Origin: CAVVAE01 sp963746185
Lineage (GTDB): Bacteria > Actinomycetota > Actinomycetes > Propionibacteriales > Nocardioidaceae
DNA: 64,000 bases
Direction: 5' to 3'
Assembly (NCBI GenBank): GCA_963746185.1
Contig: CAVVAE010000004.1
Coordinates: 682,001-746,000, forward strand
The position numbers and the translations under genes are program-made. The notes beneath the pieces were generated by a model. That model worked only from the letters and a program-made list of their open reading frames with translations. It ran no database searches and was not told where the DNA came from. Positions 44,094-52,663 of the stretch are shown piece after piece (position 1 is the stretch's first letter; each line of letters starts with the position of its first letter).

Positions 44094-45388
44094 CAGCGCA
44101 AGAATCCTTCGTAGTGCCGCTGCTGGAGCTGGCTCTCGATCTGTTTAACAGTATCGAGACCCACGCCGACCATGATCAGCAGCGAGGTGCCTCCGAACGG
44201 GAAGTTCTGGTTGGCGTTGACGACCACGAATGCGATCAGTGGCACCAACGCGACGAGACCCAGGTACATCGCGCCAGGGAATGTGATGCGCGACAAGACG
44301 TAGGCGAGATAGTCCTCGGTGGGCTTGCCGGCCCTGATACCCGGGACAAAGCCGCCGTACTTCTTCATGTTGTCGGCAACCTCTTGCGGGTTGAACGTGA
44401 TCGCGACGTAGAAGTACGTGAAGAACACGATCATCAGGAAGTACAGGAGCATGTAGTAAGGATGGTCGCCACGGACGAGGTGGCCGCTGACCCAGCCCGA
44501 CCAGGGCGCAGTCGGGTTGAACTGCGTCGCGAGCGCCGGGAGGTAGAGCAGGCTGCTGGCGAAGATGACGGGGATGACGCCGGCCTGGTTGACCTTGAGT
44601 GGGATGTACGTAGACGTGCCGCCGAACATCTTCCGTCCGACCATCCGTCGCGCGTACTGGACGGGGATACGGCGCTGGGCCTGCTCGATGAAGATGACGG
44701 CTGCGATGATGATGAGCCCGATCCCGAGAACGATGGCGAACACGTCCCAGCCGTGCTCTTTCTTGATGCCCCAGGTCGCCGCCGGGAATGCGGAGATGAT
44801 CGAAGTGAAGATCAGGATCGACATCCCGTTGCCGATGCCGCGATCGGTGATCAGCTCACCGAACCACATGATCATCGCGGTGCCTGCGGTCATGGTGATG
44901 ACCATGAGCAGCATGGTCGTCACTTTGTCGTCGACTAAGAGAGAGCCCGTGGTCCCTGACCCCTGGAAGATCTGTCCGCTGCGTGCGAGCGCCACGATGC
45001 CGGTCGACTGCAAGATGGCCAGGCCGAGGGTGAGGTAGCGGGTGTACTGGGTGATCTTCGCGGTGCCGGCCTGACCCTCCTTCTTGAGGGTCTCGAGCCG
45101 TGGGATCACCACGGTGAGCAGCTGCAGGATGATGCTGGCGGTGATGTAGGGCATGATGCCGAGCGCGAAGACGCTCAACTTCAGCAGTGCGCCACCCGAG
45201 AACAGGTTGATCAGACCGTAGATGCCGTCGTTTTGGACGCCCTCGAGACCGTCTTGGACCTTGACGTAGTCGACACCGGGCGACGGGATGGCTGAACCCA
45301 GCCGGAACAGCACGATGATCAGGAGCACGAACAGCAACTTGCGACGCAAGTCCGGGGTTCGGAAAGCGTTGACGAAGGCGCTTAGCAC
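44093..45388 (-). CDS. secY: Preprotein translocase subunit SecY
   Basis: A 431-residue SecY with about ten transmembrane helices, the Sec channel core. GTG 45388 follows GGGAGGAC (VLSAFVNAFRTPDLR start). RLGSAIPSPGVDY and the C-terminal QSQLQQRHYEGFLR are canonical. The 211-base gap after rplO suggests its own promoter. Confidence 0.97.
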   Translation of the reverse strand: MLSAFVNAFRTPDLRRKLLFVLLIIVLFRLGSAIPSPGVDYVKVQDGLEGVQNDGIYGLINLFSGGALLKLSVFALGIMPYITASIILQLLTVVIPRLETLKKEGQAGTAKITQYTRYLTLGLAILQSTGIVALARSGQIFQGSGTTGSLLVDDKVTTMLLMVITMTAGTAMIMWFGELITDRGIGNGMSILIFTSIISAFPAATWGIKKEHGWDVFAIVLGIGLIIIAAVIFIEQAQRRIPVQYARRMVGRKMFGGTSTYIPLKVNQAGVIPVIFASSLLYLPALATQFNPTAPWSGWVSGHLVRGDHPYYMLLYFLMIVFFTYFYVAITFNPQEVADNMKKYGGFVPGIRAGKPTEDYLAYVLSRITFPGAMYLGLVALVPLIAFVVVNANQNFPFGGTSLLIMVGVGLDTVKQIESQLQQRHYEGFLR

Positions 45389-45469
45389 CAAGTCCTCCCA
45401 GCAATCCCCCATCCGGGAGACTTGTTCGTGTCAGGGTCCGAAGATTCAGCGTCCCACGGACGCATGCCT

Positions 45470-45488
45470 TCGGACAATAACAGTCCGA
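45470..45488. promoter_or_regulatory. Short inverted repeat upstream of secY
   Basis: TCGGAC-aataaca-GTCCGA lies in the 211-base rplO-secY gap, about 80 bases before the secY start. It may be an operator or leader hairpin. No confident promoter was found in this gap. Confidence 0.35.
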
Positions 45489-45599
45489 CCACCGCTGCAA
45501 CTGAGCGCCCTAGCACTTCGTTACCTCGGCGGATCATTACGTTATGCGTATTTCTGCAGGCGAGCCTGCACGCTTGCGACAGGGGACGCAGACGACGTG

Positions 45600-46043
45600 T
45601 CAGAGCTGGGTGGCCGTCCCACCGGCCGCGGCGATTTTGTCCTTGGCGGATGCCGAGAACGCGTGCGCGCTGACCTGAAACGCGACGCTGGCTTCGCCGC
45701 CGCCGAGGATCTTGACCGGGGAGTTGTCGCGAACCGCACCCTTGGCGACCAACGCTGCGGGTGTGACCTCTCCGCCGTCCGGGAAGAGTTCGCTCAGCTT
45801 GTCGAGGTTGACGACCTGGAACTCGACGCGGAAGGGGTTCTTGAAGCCCTTGAGCTTGGGCAGCCGCATCGCCAATGGCATCTGCCCACCCTCGAAGGCC
45901 GCCGGCACCTGGTAGCGCGCCTTCGTGCCCTTCGTTCCGCGACCTGCCGTCTTACCTCTCTTGCCGCCCTCACCGCGACCCACTCGGGTCTTCGCGGTCT
46001 TGGCGCCCGGAGCGGGACGCAGGTGGTGAAGTTTGAGCGTCAT
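45600..46043 (-). CDS. rplO: 50S ribosomal protein L15
   Basis: A 147-residue L15: LKLHHLRPAPGAKTAKTRVG and the Gly/Arg-rich GRGEGGKRGKTAGRG block, then FEGGQMPLAMRLPKLKGFKN. The start is ATG 46043, one base after the rpmD stop. It is the last ribosomal gene before secY. Confidence 0.97.
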   Translation of the reverse strand: MTLKLHHLRPAPGAKTAKTRVGRGEGGKRGKTAGRGTKGTKARYQVPAAFEGGQMPLAMRLPKLKGFKNPFRVEFQVVNLDKLSELFPDGGEVTPAALVAKGAVRDNSPVKILGGGEASVAFQVSAHAFSASAKDKIAAAGGTATQL

Positions 46044-46044
46044 G

Positions 46045-46227
46045 TCAGTCGACCTCCTCGACAGCAATGAGATGCGGCACCGTGGCCAGCATCCCGCGGA
46101 TCTCGGGTCGGTCTTCCTTGACGACGACGTCACCGATGCGCTTCAACCCGAGGGTCCGAAGCGTCTCGCGCTGGTTCTTCTTCCGGCCGATGCCGGACTT
46201 GACCTGCTGCACCTTCAGGCGGCCCAT
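46045..46227 (-). CDS. rpmD: 50S ribosomal protein L30
   Basis: A 60-residue L30: LKVQQVKSGIGRKKNQRETL and GLKRIGDVVVKEDRPEIRGM. Its ATG overlaps the rpsE stop by one base. Confidence 0.97.
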   Translation of the reverse strand: MGRLKVQQVKSGIGRKKNQRETLRTLGLKRIGDVVVKEDRPEIRGMLATVPHLIAVEEVD

Positions 46228-46823
46228 CACTCGGTCGCCTCCGCTCGTGCCTTGAGCAGTGCGGCGGGCGCGACCTGCTCGACGGTGAGGCCACGCTGGA
46301 GAGCGATGTCCTCGGGGGTCTTGAGCATCCGCAGCGCGGCAACGGTCGCACCGACGATGTTGAGCGCGTTGGACGATCCGAGCGACTTGCTCAGCACGTC
46401 GTGGATGCCTGCACACTCGAGCACCGCACGCACCGGACCACCGGCGATGACACCGGTACCCGGAGCAGCGGGCCGCAGCATGACGACACCGGCGGACTTC
46501 TCACCCTGAACGGGGTGCGGGATGGTGCCCTGACTGCGTGGCACCGTGAACATCGACTTCTTGGCCTCTTCGACGCCCTTGGCGATGGCCGCAGGGAACT
46601 CCTTGGCCTTGCCGTAGCCCACACCGACCTTGCCGTCACCGTCTCCGACGACGACCAGGGCGGTGAAGCTGAAGCGACGACCACCCTTCACGACCTTGGC
46701 GACACGGTTGGTCGCCACGACGCGCTCGATGTAGGCGGTCTTCTCCGCCGCCGAACCGCGACGATCGTCGCGACCTCGACGGTCGGAACCGGCACCGCCA
46801 CTGCGGCGCTGGGGTCCGCTCAT
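46227..46823 (-). CDS. rpsE: 30S ribosomal protein S5
   Basis: A 198-residue S5 with the VVKGGRRFSFTALVVVGDGD and GYGKAKEFPAAIAKGVEEAK blocks. The Gly/Arg-rich N-terminus (about 1-28) is typical in actinobacteria. The start is ATG 46823. Confidence 0.97.
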   Translation of the reverse strand: MSGPQRRSGGAGSDRRGRDDRRGSAAEKTAYIERVVATNRVAKVVKGGRRFSFTALVVVGDGDGKVGVGYGKAKEFPAAIAKGVEEAKKSMFTVPRSQGTIPHPVQGEKSAGVVMLRPAAPGTGVIAGGPVRAVLECAGIHDVLSKSLGSSNALNIVGATVAALRMLKTPEDIALQRGLTVEQVAPAALLKARAEATE

Positions 46824-46860
46824 TCGAACTACCTTCTCTCTTGTACGTCGTGTGGGTTCA

Positions 46861-47244
46861 TCAGAAGGCCAGGCCACCCTCACGGGCGCCTTCGGCCAGG
46901 GCGGCGACCCGCCCGTGGTACTTGTTGCCGGCCCGGTCGAACACGACCGAATCGACACCTGCAGCCTTCGCGCGTTCCGCGACGAGCTCGCCGACCTTCT
47001 TGGCCTTGGCGGTCTTGTCGCCGTCGAGCGCGCGCAAGTCAGCTTCCATCGTGCTGGCAGACACCACCGTCTTGCGGGCCAGGTCGTCGACGACCTGGAC
47101 GAAGATGTGGCGGCTGGACCGGGTCACGATGAGACGAGGACGCTCTGTGGAGCCGTGGAGCTTCTTGCGACCACGGACCTGACGCCGCTGACGGGAGGCA
47201 GTCTTCGCAGCCGTGTGCTTGCGTGCCTTGAGTGCGATAGCCAT
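46861..47244 (-). CDS. rplR: 50S ribosomal protein L18
   Basis: A 127-residue L18 with RPRLIVTRSSRHIFVQVVDD and the C-terminal FDRAGNKYHGRVAALAEGAR, the 5S-rRNA-binding protein. ATG 47244 overlaps the rplF stop by one base. Confidence 0.97.
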   Translation of the reverse strand: MAIALKARKHTAAKTASRQRRQVRGRKKLHGSTERPRLIVTRSSRHIFVQVVDDLARKTVVSASTMEADLRALDGDKTAKAKKVGELVAERAKAAGVDSVVFDRAGNKYHGRVAALAEGAREGGLAF

Positions 47245-47786
47245 CACTTACCAGCCTTTCCGACCTTGCGGCGGATCTGCTCGCCGGCGTACCGGATGCC
47301 CTTGCCCTTGTAAGGCTCGGGCTTGCGGAGCTTGCGAATCTTTGCGGCCACTTCACCGACGGCCTGCTTGTCGATGCCTTGCACCGCAAGCCTGGTCGGT
47401 CCATCGACGGTGAACGTGATCCCTTCGGGCGCGTTCACGGTGATCGAGTGGCTGTAGCCGAGCGAGAACTCCAGCGTCGTCGGTCCCTTGGGGACGACGC
47501 GGTATCCGACACCGACAATTTCGAGCTTCTTCTCATAGCCATCGGTGACACCGGTGACCATGTTGGCGATCAGGGTGCGCGACAGCCCGTGCAACGACCG
47601 GCTCTCACGCTCGTCGTCGGGGCGCTTGACCTGCAGCGAGCCGTCGTCGCCCTTGGCGACCACGATCGGCTCACGGACCGTGTGGGACAGCGTGCCCTTC
47701 GGGCCCTTGACCGTCACCTTCTGGCCCTCGAGCGCAACGTCGACGCCAGTCGGGACCGTGATGGGGAGCTTGCCAATACGTGACAT
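47244..47786 (-). CDS. rplF: 50S ribosomal protein L6
   Basis: A 180-residue L6: MSRIGKLPITVPTGVDV at the start, PEPYKGKGIRYAGEQIRRK at the end. It lies 26 bases after rpsH in the spc operon. Confidence 0.98.
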   Translation of the reverse strand: MSRIGKLPITVPTGVDVALEGQKVTVKGPKGTLSHTVREPIVVAKGDDGSLQVKRPDDERESRSLHGLSRTLIANMVTGVTDGYEKKLEIVGVGYRVVPKGPTTLEFSLGYSHSITVNAPEGITFTVDGPTRLAVQGIDKQAVGEVAAKIRKLRKPEPYKGKGIRYAGEQIRRKVGKAGK

Positions 47787-47812
47787 CAGTCTTCCTCCTC
47801 CAGCTACCCGGG

Positions 47813-48220
47813 CTACCAGACGTAGGCGAGAACTTCCCCACCTACGCCCTTCTGCTTGGCCTGACGGTCGGTCAGCAGACCGGTCGACGTCGAGATGATC
47901 GCGACACCGAGTCCACCGAGCACCTTGGGCAGCGCGGTCGACTTGGCGTAGACCCGCAGACCCGGCTTGCTGATGCGGCGTACGCCGGCGATCGAGCGCT
48001 CCCGGTTGGGGCCGTACTTGAGGTCGATCACGAGCGTCTTGCCGACGACGCCCTCTGCGGGCTCATCGACCTTCCAGGAGCCGATGTAGCCCTCCTGCTG
48101 GAGGATTTCAGCAACTCCGGACTTCAGCTTGCTGTAAGGCATGCTGACCGTGTCGTGATACGCCTGGTTGGCGTTGCGCACACGCGTGAGCATGTCCGCA
48201 ATGGGGTCTGTCATCGTCAT
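47813..48220 (-). CDS. rpsH: 30S ribosomal protein S8
   Basis: A 135-residue S8: DPIADMLTRVRNANQAYHD and ISTSTGLLTDRQAKQKGVGG. Two in-frame ATGs are near the start (48220 and 48214). It is 124 bases after rpsN; that gap has a short palindrome TCCCGG-T-CCGGGA (48257-48269). Confidence 0.97.
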   Translation of the reverse strand: MTMTDPIADMLTRVRNANQAYHDTVSMPYSKLKSGVAEILQQEGYIGSWKVDEPAEGVVGKTLVIDLKYGPNRERSIAGVRRISKPGLRVYAKSTALPKVLGGLGVAIISTSTGLLTDRQAKQKGVGGEVLAYVW

Positions 48221-48344
48221 GGCCGAGGGCCTCTTCTCCGCTGTGGTTTCGCTTGGTTCCCGGTCCGGGACGTCTTCGGCGACCTACGGCGATCTGTAAA
48301 TGGATGTGGCTGGTCTCTGGTTGGGGTGGTCTTAGGGGCGGCTG

Positions 48345-48530
48345 TTACCAGCTGCTCTTGGTGATGCCGGGCAGCTCGCCGCGGTGGGCCATCTCGCGCA
48401 GGCAGATCCGGCACAGGCCGAACTTGCGGTAGACCGACTTAGGTCGGCCACAGCGCTGGCACCGGGTGTAGCCGCGAACCTTGAACTTCGGCTTGCGGGC
48501 TGCCTTGACGACTAGTGATGTCTTGGCCAT
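48345..48530 (-). CDS. rpsN: 30S ribosomal protein S14, zinc type
   Basis: A 61-residue S14 with four zinc Cys (CQRC and CRIC) and the type-Z C-terminus REMAHRGELPGITKSSW. ATG 48530 overlaps the rplE stop by one base. Confidence 0.98.
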   Translation of the reverse strand: MAKTSLVVKAARKPKFKVRGYTRCQRCGRPKSVYRKFGLCRICLREMAHRGELPGITKSSW

Positions 48531-49153
48531 CAGTTCTCCTTGAAGGGGAAGCCGAGGTGCTTGAGGAGCGAGCGCCCCTCCTCGTCGTTGGAAGCGGTCG
48601 TGACGATCGAGATGTCCATGCCTCGCTGGCGATCGACGTTGTCAGGGTTGATCTCGTGGAACATGACCTGCTCGGTCAGACCGAACGTGTAGTTGCCCTT
48701 GCCGTCGAACTGCCGGGGCGAGAGACCACGGAAGTCGCGGATCCGGGGCAGCGCCAGCGAGAGCAGCCGGTCGAGGAACTCCCACATCCGGTCACCGCGC
48801 AGCGTCACGTGGGCACCGATCGGCATACCTTCACGCAGCTTGAACTGGGCGATCGACTTGCGGGATTTCGTCACCTGCGGCTTCTGGCCGGTGATGATCG
48901 TCAGATCCTTGACGGCCCCTTCGATGAGCTTGGAGTCACGCGCTGCCTCGCCGACACCCATGTTGACGACGATCTTCGTCAACCCGGGTACCTGCATGAC
49001 GTTGCTGAAGCCGAACTCCTCCTTGAGGGCAGGAAGAATCTCTTCGCGGTAGCGCGTCTTGAAGCGCGGCGCGATGCCTTGTGGCGTCTGTGACGACGAG
49101 GACTTCGAAGACTCCGTCGTGGTCTCCGCCGTCGTGTCAGTGGTGGTGGTCAT
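48530..49153 (-). CDS. rplE: 50S ribosomal protein L5 with N-terminal tail
   Basis: A 207-residue L5. The conserved part starts near PRFKTRYREEILPAL (about residue 29); the first 25 residues are a Thr/Ser-rich extension. The GVGEAARDSKLIEGAVKDL block and the C-terminal LKHLGFPFKEN are intact. Confidence 0.97.
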   Translation of the reverse strand: MTTTTDTTAETTTESSKSSSSQTPQGIAPRFKTRYREEILPALKEEFGFSNVMQVPGLTKIVVNMGVGEAARDSKLIEGAVKDLTIITGQKPQVTKSRKSIAQFKLREGMPIGAHVTLRGDRMWEFLDRLLSLALPRIRDFRGLSPRQFDGKGNYTFGLTEQVMFHEINPDNVDRQRGMDISIVTTASNDEEGRSLLKHLGFPFKEN

Positions 49154-49536
49154 CAGATCTCCTCGCCATTTTTGGTGGCGATGCGCACGCTGCGGTGCGC
49201 CTTGTACGTCGTGCCGTCGGCCCGGGTCTTCTCGACGTCGATGCGCTTGGCACCGATCCGGGTCGGGACCTTCTTGCCACTGACCTCGGTCAGCAGCATC
49301 ACGTTGGAGGCGTGGATCGCGGCCTCCTGGGTGATGATCCCGCCGGTGGTGCCGGCGCGACCGCCCTGGTTGACGAGCTTGGTGTGTCGCTTGACGCGGT
49401 TGATGCCTTCGACGATGACGCGGTTCTGCTCAGACAAGACGGCGATGACCTTGCCCTCGGCGCCTTTGTCCTTGCCGGCGACGACGCGGACGACGTCACC
49501 CTTCTTGATGGTCAGCTTGCCTGCTTTGTGTGACAT
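49153..49536 (-). CDS. rplX: 50S ribosomal protein L24
   Basis: A 127-residue L24 (KOW motif KKGDVVRVVAGKDKGAEGKV). It is slightly longer than usual because of a mid-protein segment around EAAIHASNVMLLTEVSG. ATG 49536 has GGAGG ten bases upstream; GTG 49542 is possible. It overlaps rplE by one base. Confidence 0.97.
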   Translation of the reverse strand: MSHKAGKLTIKKGDVVRVVAGKDKGAEGKVIAVLSEQNRVIVEGINRVKRHTKLVNQGGRAGTTGGIITQEAAIHASNVMLLTEVSGKKVPTRIGAKRIDVEKTRADGTTYKAHRSVRIATKNGEEI

Positions 49537-49538
49537 GG

Positions 49539-49907
49539 TCACAGCACCTCCGGCGCGAGCGAGATGATCTTCATGAACTTCTTGTCGCGCAATTCGCGGC
49601 CCACCGGGCCGAAGATGCGCGTACCACGGGGCTCGCCGTCCTGACGGAGCAGCACGGCTGCGTTCTCGTCGAAGCGGATATAGGAGCCATCAGGGCGACG
49701 ACGCTCCTTGGCGGTGCGTACGATGACGGCCTTCACGACCTCGCCCTTCTTGACGTTGCCACCAGGAATTGCGTCCTTCACGGTGGCGACAATGACGTCG
49801 CCGATACCTGCGTAGCGCCGACCAGAGCCGCCGAGCACCCGGATGCACAAGATCTGCTTGGCACCGGTGTTGTCGGCGACTTTGAGTCGCGACTCCTGCT
49901 GGATCAT
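49539..49907 (-). CDS. rplN: 50S ribosomal protein L14
   Basis: A 122-residue L14: IQQESRLKVADNTGAKQIL at the N-terminus, and FDENAAVLLRQDGEPRGTRI then VGRELRDKKFMKIISLAPEV. It is the first gene of the spc-type group, 54 bases after rpsQ. Confidence 0.98.
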   Translation of the reverse strand: MIQQESRLKVADNTGAKQILCIRVLGGSGRRYAGIGDVIVATVKDAIPGGNVKKGEVVKAVIVRTAKERRRPDGSYIRFDENAAVLLRQDGEPRGTRIFGPVGRELRDKKFMKIISLAPEVL

Positions 49908-49961
49908 CTCTTACTCCTATGTCGCATCGGTTCTCAGCGGGGCTGAGCCTGATGGAACTGG

Positions 49962-50252
49962 TTACTTGGCCTTTTCGAGGACTTCCACGACGCGCCAACG
50001 CTTCGTAGCGGACAGCGGTCGCGTCTCCATGATGAGGACGCGGTCACCTGTGCCGCACTGGTTGGTCTCGTCGTGTGCCTTGAGCTTGCTGGTACGACGC
50101 AACACCTTGCCGTAGAGGGCGTGCTTCACGCGGTCCTCCACGGACACCACGACGGTCTTGTCCATCTTGTCGCTCAGGACGAGACCTTCACGGGTCTTGC
50201 GGCGGTTGCGCTCGGTCGTTGCGGTGTCGCTCACATTGCTCTCTTCAGTCAT
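49962..50252 (-). CDS. rpsQ: 30S ribosomal protein S17
   Basis: A 96-residue S17: KTVVVSVEDRVKHALYGK and GDRVLIMETRPLSATKRWRV. It overlaps rpmC by four bases (ATGA). Confidence 0.97.
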   Translation of the reverse strand: MTEESNVSDTATTERNRRKTREGLVLSDKMDKTVVVSVEDRVKHALYGKVLRRTSKLKAHDETNQCGTGDRVLIMETRPLSATKRWRVVEVLEKAK

Positions 50253-50557
50253 GCTGCGCCTTCACCTTCTTTACCTTCTGCTTTGTCTTCTGTGGCTTCC
50301 GCGGCGTCGTTTCCGGCGCTCTCACCGGGACCATCAGAAGTGAGCTGCTCGGTGATGCCGAGCTCGCGCTCGCGCAGGATCGTGTAGATCCTGGCGATGT
50401 CGCGGCGCACGTGGCGCAGACGTCCGTGCGATTCCAGCTGGCCGGTGGCCGCCTGGAAGCGAAGGTTGAAAAGCTCTTCCTTGGCCTCGCGCAACTTCTC
50501 CTCGAGCGAGTCGTGGTCGAGGTGACGCAGTTCAGCTGCCGTGATCGTCGTCGCCAT
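50249..50557 (-). CDS. rpmC: 50S ribosomal protein L29 with acidic tail
   Basis: A 102-residue L29. The normal domain (1-75: LREAKEELFNLRFQAATGQL, ARIYTILRERELG) is followed by about 27 residues rich in Glu, Ala, Gly and Asp (DGPGESAGNDAAEATEDKAE). It overlaps rplP by one base. Confidence 0.96.
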   Translation of the reverse strand: MATTITAAELRHLDHDSLEEKLREAKEELFNLRFQAATGQLESHGRLRHVRRDIARIYTILRERELGITEQLTSDGPGESAGNDAAEATEDKAEGKEGEGAA

Positions 50558-50976
50558 CAGAATTCACCTGCTTCGCGGCTTACAAAACGCGTTTTCATGG
50601 GCAGTTTGTGCATCGCGCGGCGCAGGGCCTCGCGAGCGACCGACTCGGGTACACCCGACAGCTCGAACATGACCCGACCGGGCTTGACGTTGGCGATCCA
50701 CCACTCGGGTGAACCCTTTCCGCTACCCATCCGGGTTTCGGCCGGCTTCTTGGTGAGCGGACGGTCGGGGTAGATGTTGATCCAGACCTTTCCACCACGC
50801 TTGATGTGCCGCGTCATGGCGATACGGGCTGACTCGATCTGGCGGTTGGTGACGTAGTGACCCTCGACCGCCTGAATGCCGTACTCACCGAACGACAGCC
50901 TCGTGCCACCCTTGGCCATTCCTCTGCGGTTGGGGTGGTGCTGCTTGCGGTGCTTGACCCTCCGGGGGATCAGCAT
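50557..50976 (-). CDS. rplP: 50S ribosomal protein L16
   Basis: A 139-residue L16: MLIPRRVKHRKQHHPNRRGM at the start, KPAETRMGSGKGSPEWWIAN in the middle. It lies 3 bases after rpsC. Confidence 0.98.
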   Translation of the reverse strand: MLIPRRVKHRKQHHPNRRGMAKGGTRLSFGEYGIQAVEGHYVTNRQIESARIAMTRHIKRGGKVWINIYPDRPLTKKPAETRMGSGKGSPEWWIANVKPGRVMFELSGVPESVAREALRRAMHKLPMKTRFVSREAGEF

Positions 50977-50979
50977 GGC

Positions 50980-51897
50980 TCAGCCCTCCTGTCCGGTGGT
51001 CTCGGTCGGGGCAGCGGCCGGTGTCTCGGTCGGCGCCGCCGCGGGAGCCTCGGTGGTCAGGACAGCCACCGGAGCGTCAGTCGCAGTCGCGACGGGAGCT
51101 TCAACGTTTGCGGTCGCGACGGGAGCCTCAGTCGTCGCCTCGGCAGCAGGCGCGTCGGAGGGACGTCGGTCACCGCGGTCGCTGCCGGGGCGACCGCCGC
51201 GACGGGCGGCCGGACGGTTGCGGTTGCCGGCCTGGGCGAGCTGCGCTGCCTGAGCCTCGCGCTCGGCCCGCGTGCCGGCGACCTCGCCCTTGAAGATCCA
51301 CACCTTCACACCGATCCGTCCGAATGTCGTCTTGGCCTCGTAGAAGCCGTAGTCGACGTCGGCGCGGAGCGTGTGCAGCGGGACGCGACCTTCGCGGTAG
51401 AAGTCAGAGCGCGACATCTCGGCGCCACCGAGACGCCCCGAGCACTGAATCTTGATGCCCTTGGCGCCGGACCGCATGGCGGTCTGGATCGCCTTGCGCA
51501 TGGCACGGCGGTAGGCCACCCGGCTCGACAGCTGCTCAGCCACACCCTGGGCGACCAGCTGAGCGTCGATCTCGGGGTTGAGGACCTCGCGAATGTTGAG
51601 CTTGACCTGCTTGCCGGTGAGCTTCTCGAGGTTCTCGCGGATGCGGTCGGCCTCGGCGCCGCGGCGGCCGATCACGATGCCTGGGCGCGCGGTGTAGATC
51701 GTCACGGAGACGCGGTCACGGGTGCGCTCGATCTCGACACGGCTGATGCCGGCGCGATCCATCCCCTTGGTGAGCAGCTTGCGAATCGCGACGTCTTCAC
51801 CGACGTAGGACTTGTACAGCTTGTCGGCGTACCAGCGGCTCTTGTGATCCGTGGAGATGCCGAGGCGGAAGCCGTGCGGGTTAACTTTCTGGCCCAT
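50980..51897 (-). CDS. rpsC: 30S ribosomal protein S3 with long C-terminal tail
   Basis: A 305-residue S3. The KH and C-terminal domains (1-215) are normal (MGQKVNPHGFRLGISTDHKS, GIVIGRRGAEADRIRENLEK). About 85 residues follow: an Arg/Gly part, then Ala/Pro/Thr repeats of the EAPVATA type. The ATG overlaps the rplV stop (TAATG). Confidence 0.97.
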   Translation of the reverse strand: MGQKVNPHGFRLGISTDHKSRWYADKLYKSYVGEDVAIRKLLTKGMDRAGISRVEIERTRDRVSVTIYTARPGIVIGRRGAEADRIRENLEKLTGKQVKLNIREVLNPEIDAQLVAQGVAEQLSSRVAYRRAMRKAIQTAMRSGAKGIKIQCSGRLGGAEMSRSDFYREGRVPLHTLRADVDYGFYEAKTTFGRIGVKVWIFKGEVAGTRAEREAQAAQLAQAGNRNRPAARRGGRPGSDRGDRRPSDAPAAEATTEAPVATANVEAPVATATDAPVAVLTTEAPAAAPTETPAAAPTETTGQEG

Positions 51898-52322
51898 TAG
51901 CGGGAGCCTCCCGGGGTGTCAGAAGCGGTGTCGGCGGGCTGCACGACCAGCGTGATGTGGCTGGTGCGCTTGAGGATGCGGGTTGCACGCCCTTGCGCCC
52001 GGGGCCGGAAGCGCTTCAGCGTCGGGCCTTCGTCGACCATCGCCTTGGTGATCACGAGGGTCCCGCGCTCGAGACCCTCGCCGTCCGTCGCGTTGGCGAC
52101 GGCGCTCTCGAGGATCTTGTAGACGTTCTCGGCGGCCGCCTGCGGGGCGAAGCGGAGCGTGGCCAGGGCCTCGTCCACCTGCGCGCCACGAACCATGTTG
52201 ACGACGCGGCGTGCCTTCATCGGCGTCACACGGACGAAGCGCGCAACGGCGAAAGCGCCTGGCTGGTCACCCAGCAGGCTCTCGCGGCGGGCGCTCATGC
52301 GCCTGCGCTCAGTAACGCTCAT
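51897..52322 (-). CDS. rplV: 50S ribosomal protein L22
   Basis: A 141-residue L22: VRVTPMKARRVVNMVRGAQV and KRFRPRAQGRATRILKRTSH. ATG 52322 is chosen; an in-frame ATG at 52298 would remove eight residues. Confidence 0.97.
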   Translation of the reverse strand: MSVTERRRMSARRESLLGDQPGAFAVARFVRVTPMKARRVVNMVRGAQVDEALATLRFAPQAAAENVYKILESAVANATDGEGLERGTLVITKAMVDEGPTLKRFRPRAQGRATRILKRTSHITLVVQPADTASDTPGGSR

Positions 52323-52367
52323 TGTCAATACTTCTCTCGGCAGTGTTCTTCAAGGTCCGGTCCGGCA

Positions 52368-52649
52368 TCAGCGGCGGCGGCTCTTGCGGTCGTCTTTTTC
52401 GTGTCCACGGAAGGTGCGGGTCGGAGCGAACTCCCCCAACTTGTGTCCCACCATGGAGTCGGTCACGAACACGGGGACGTGCTTGCGTCCGTCGTGTACG
52501 GCGATCGTGTGACCGATCATGGTCGGCACGATCATCGAGCGGCGCGACCAGGTCTTGATCACGTTCTTGGTGCCCTTGTCGTTCTGCACGTCCACCTTCT
52601 TCTGCAGGTGGTCGTCGACGAATGGGCCTTTCTTCAGGCTGCGTGGCAT
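52368..52649 (-). CDS. rpsS: 30S ribosomal protein S19
   Basis: A 93-residue S19: PRSLKKGPFVDDHLQKKVDV and VPVFVTDSMVGHKLGEFAPT. It lies 14 bases after rplB. Confidence 0.98.
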   Translation of the reverse strand: MPRSLKKGPFVDDHLQKKVDVQNDKGTKNVIKTWSRRSMIVPTMIGHTIAVHDGRKHVPVFVTDSMVGHKLGEFAPTRTFRGHEKDDRKSRRR

Positions 52650-52663
52650 AAGTCAGGCCCTTC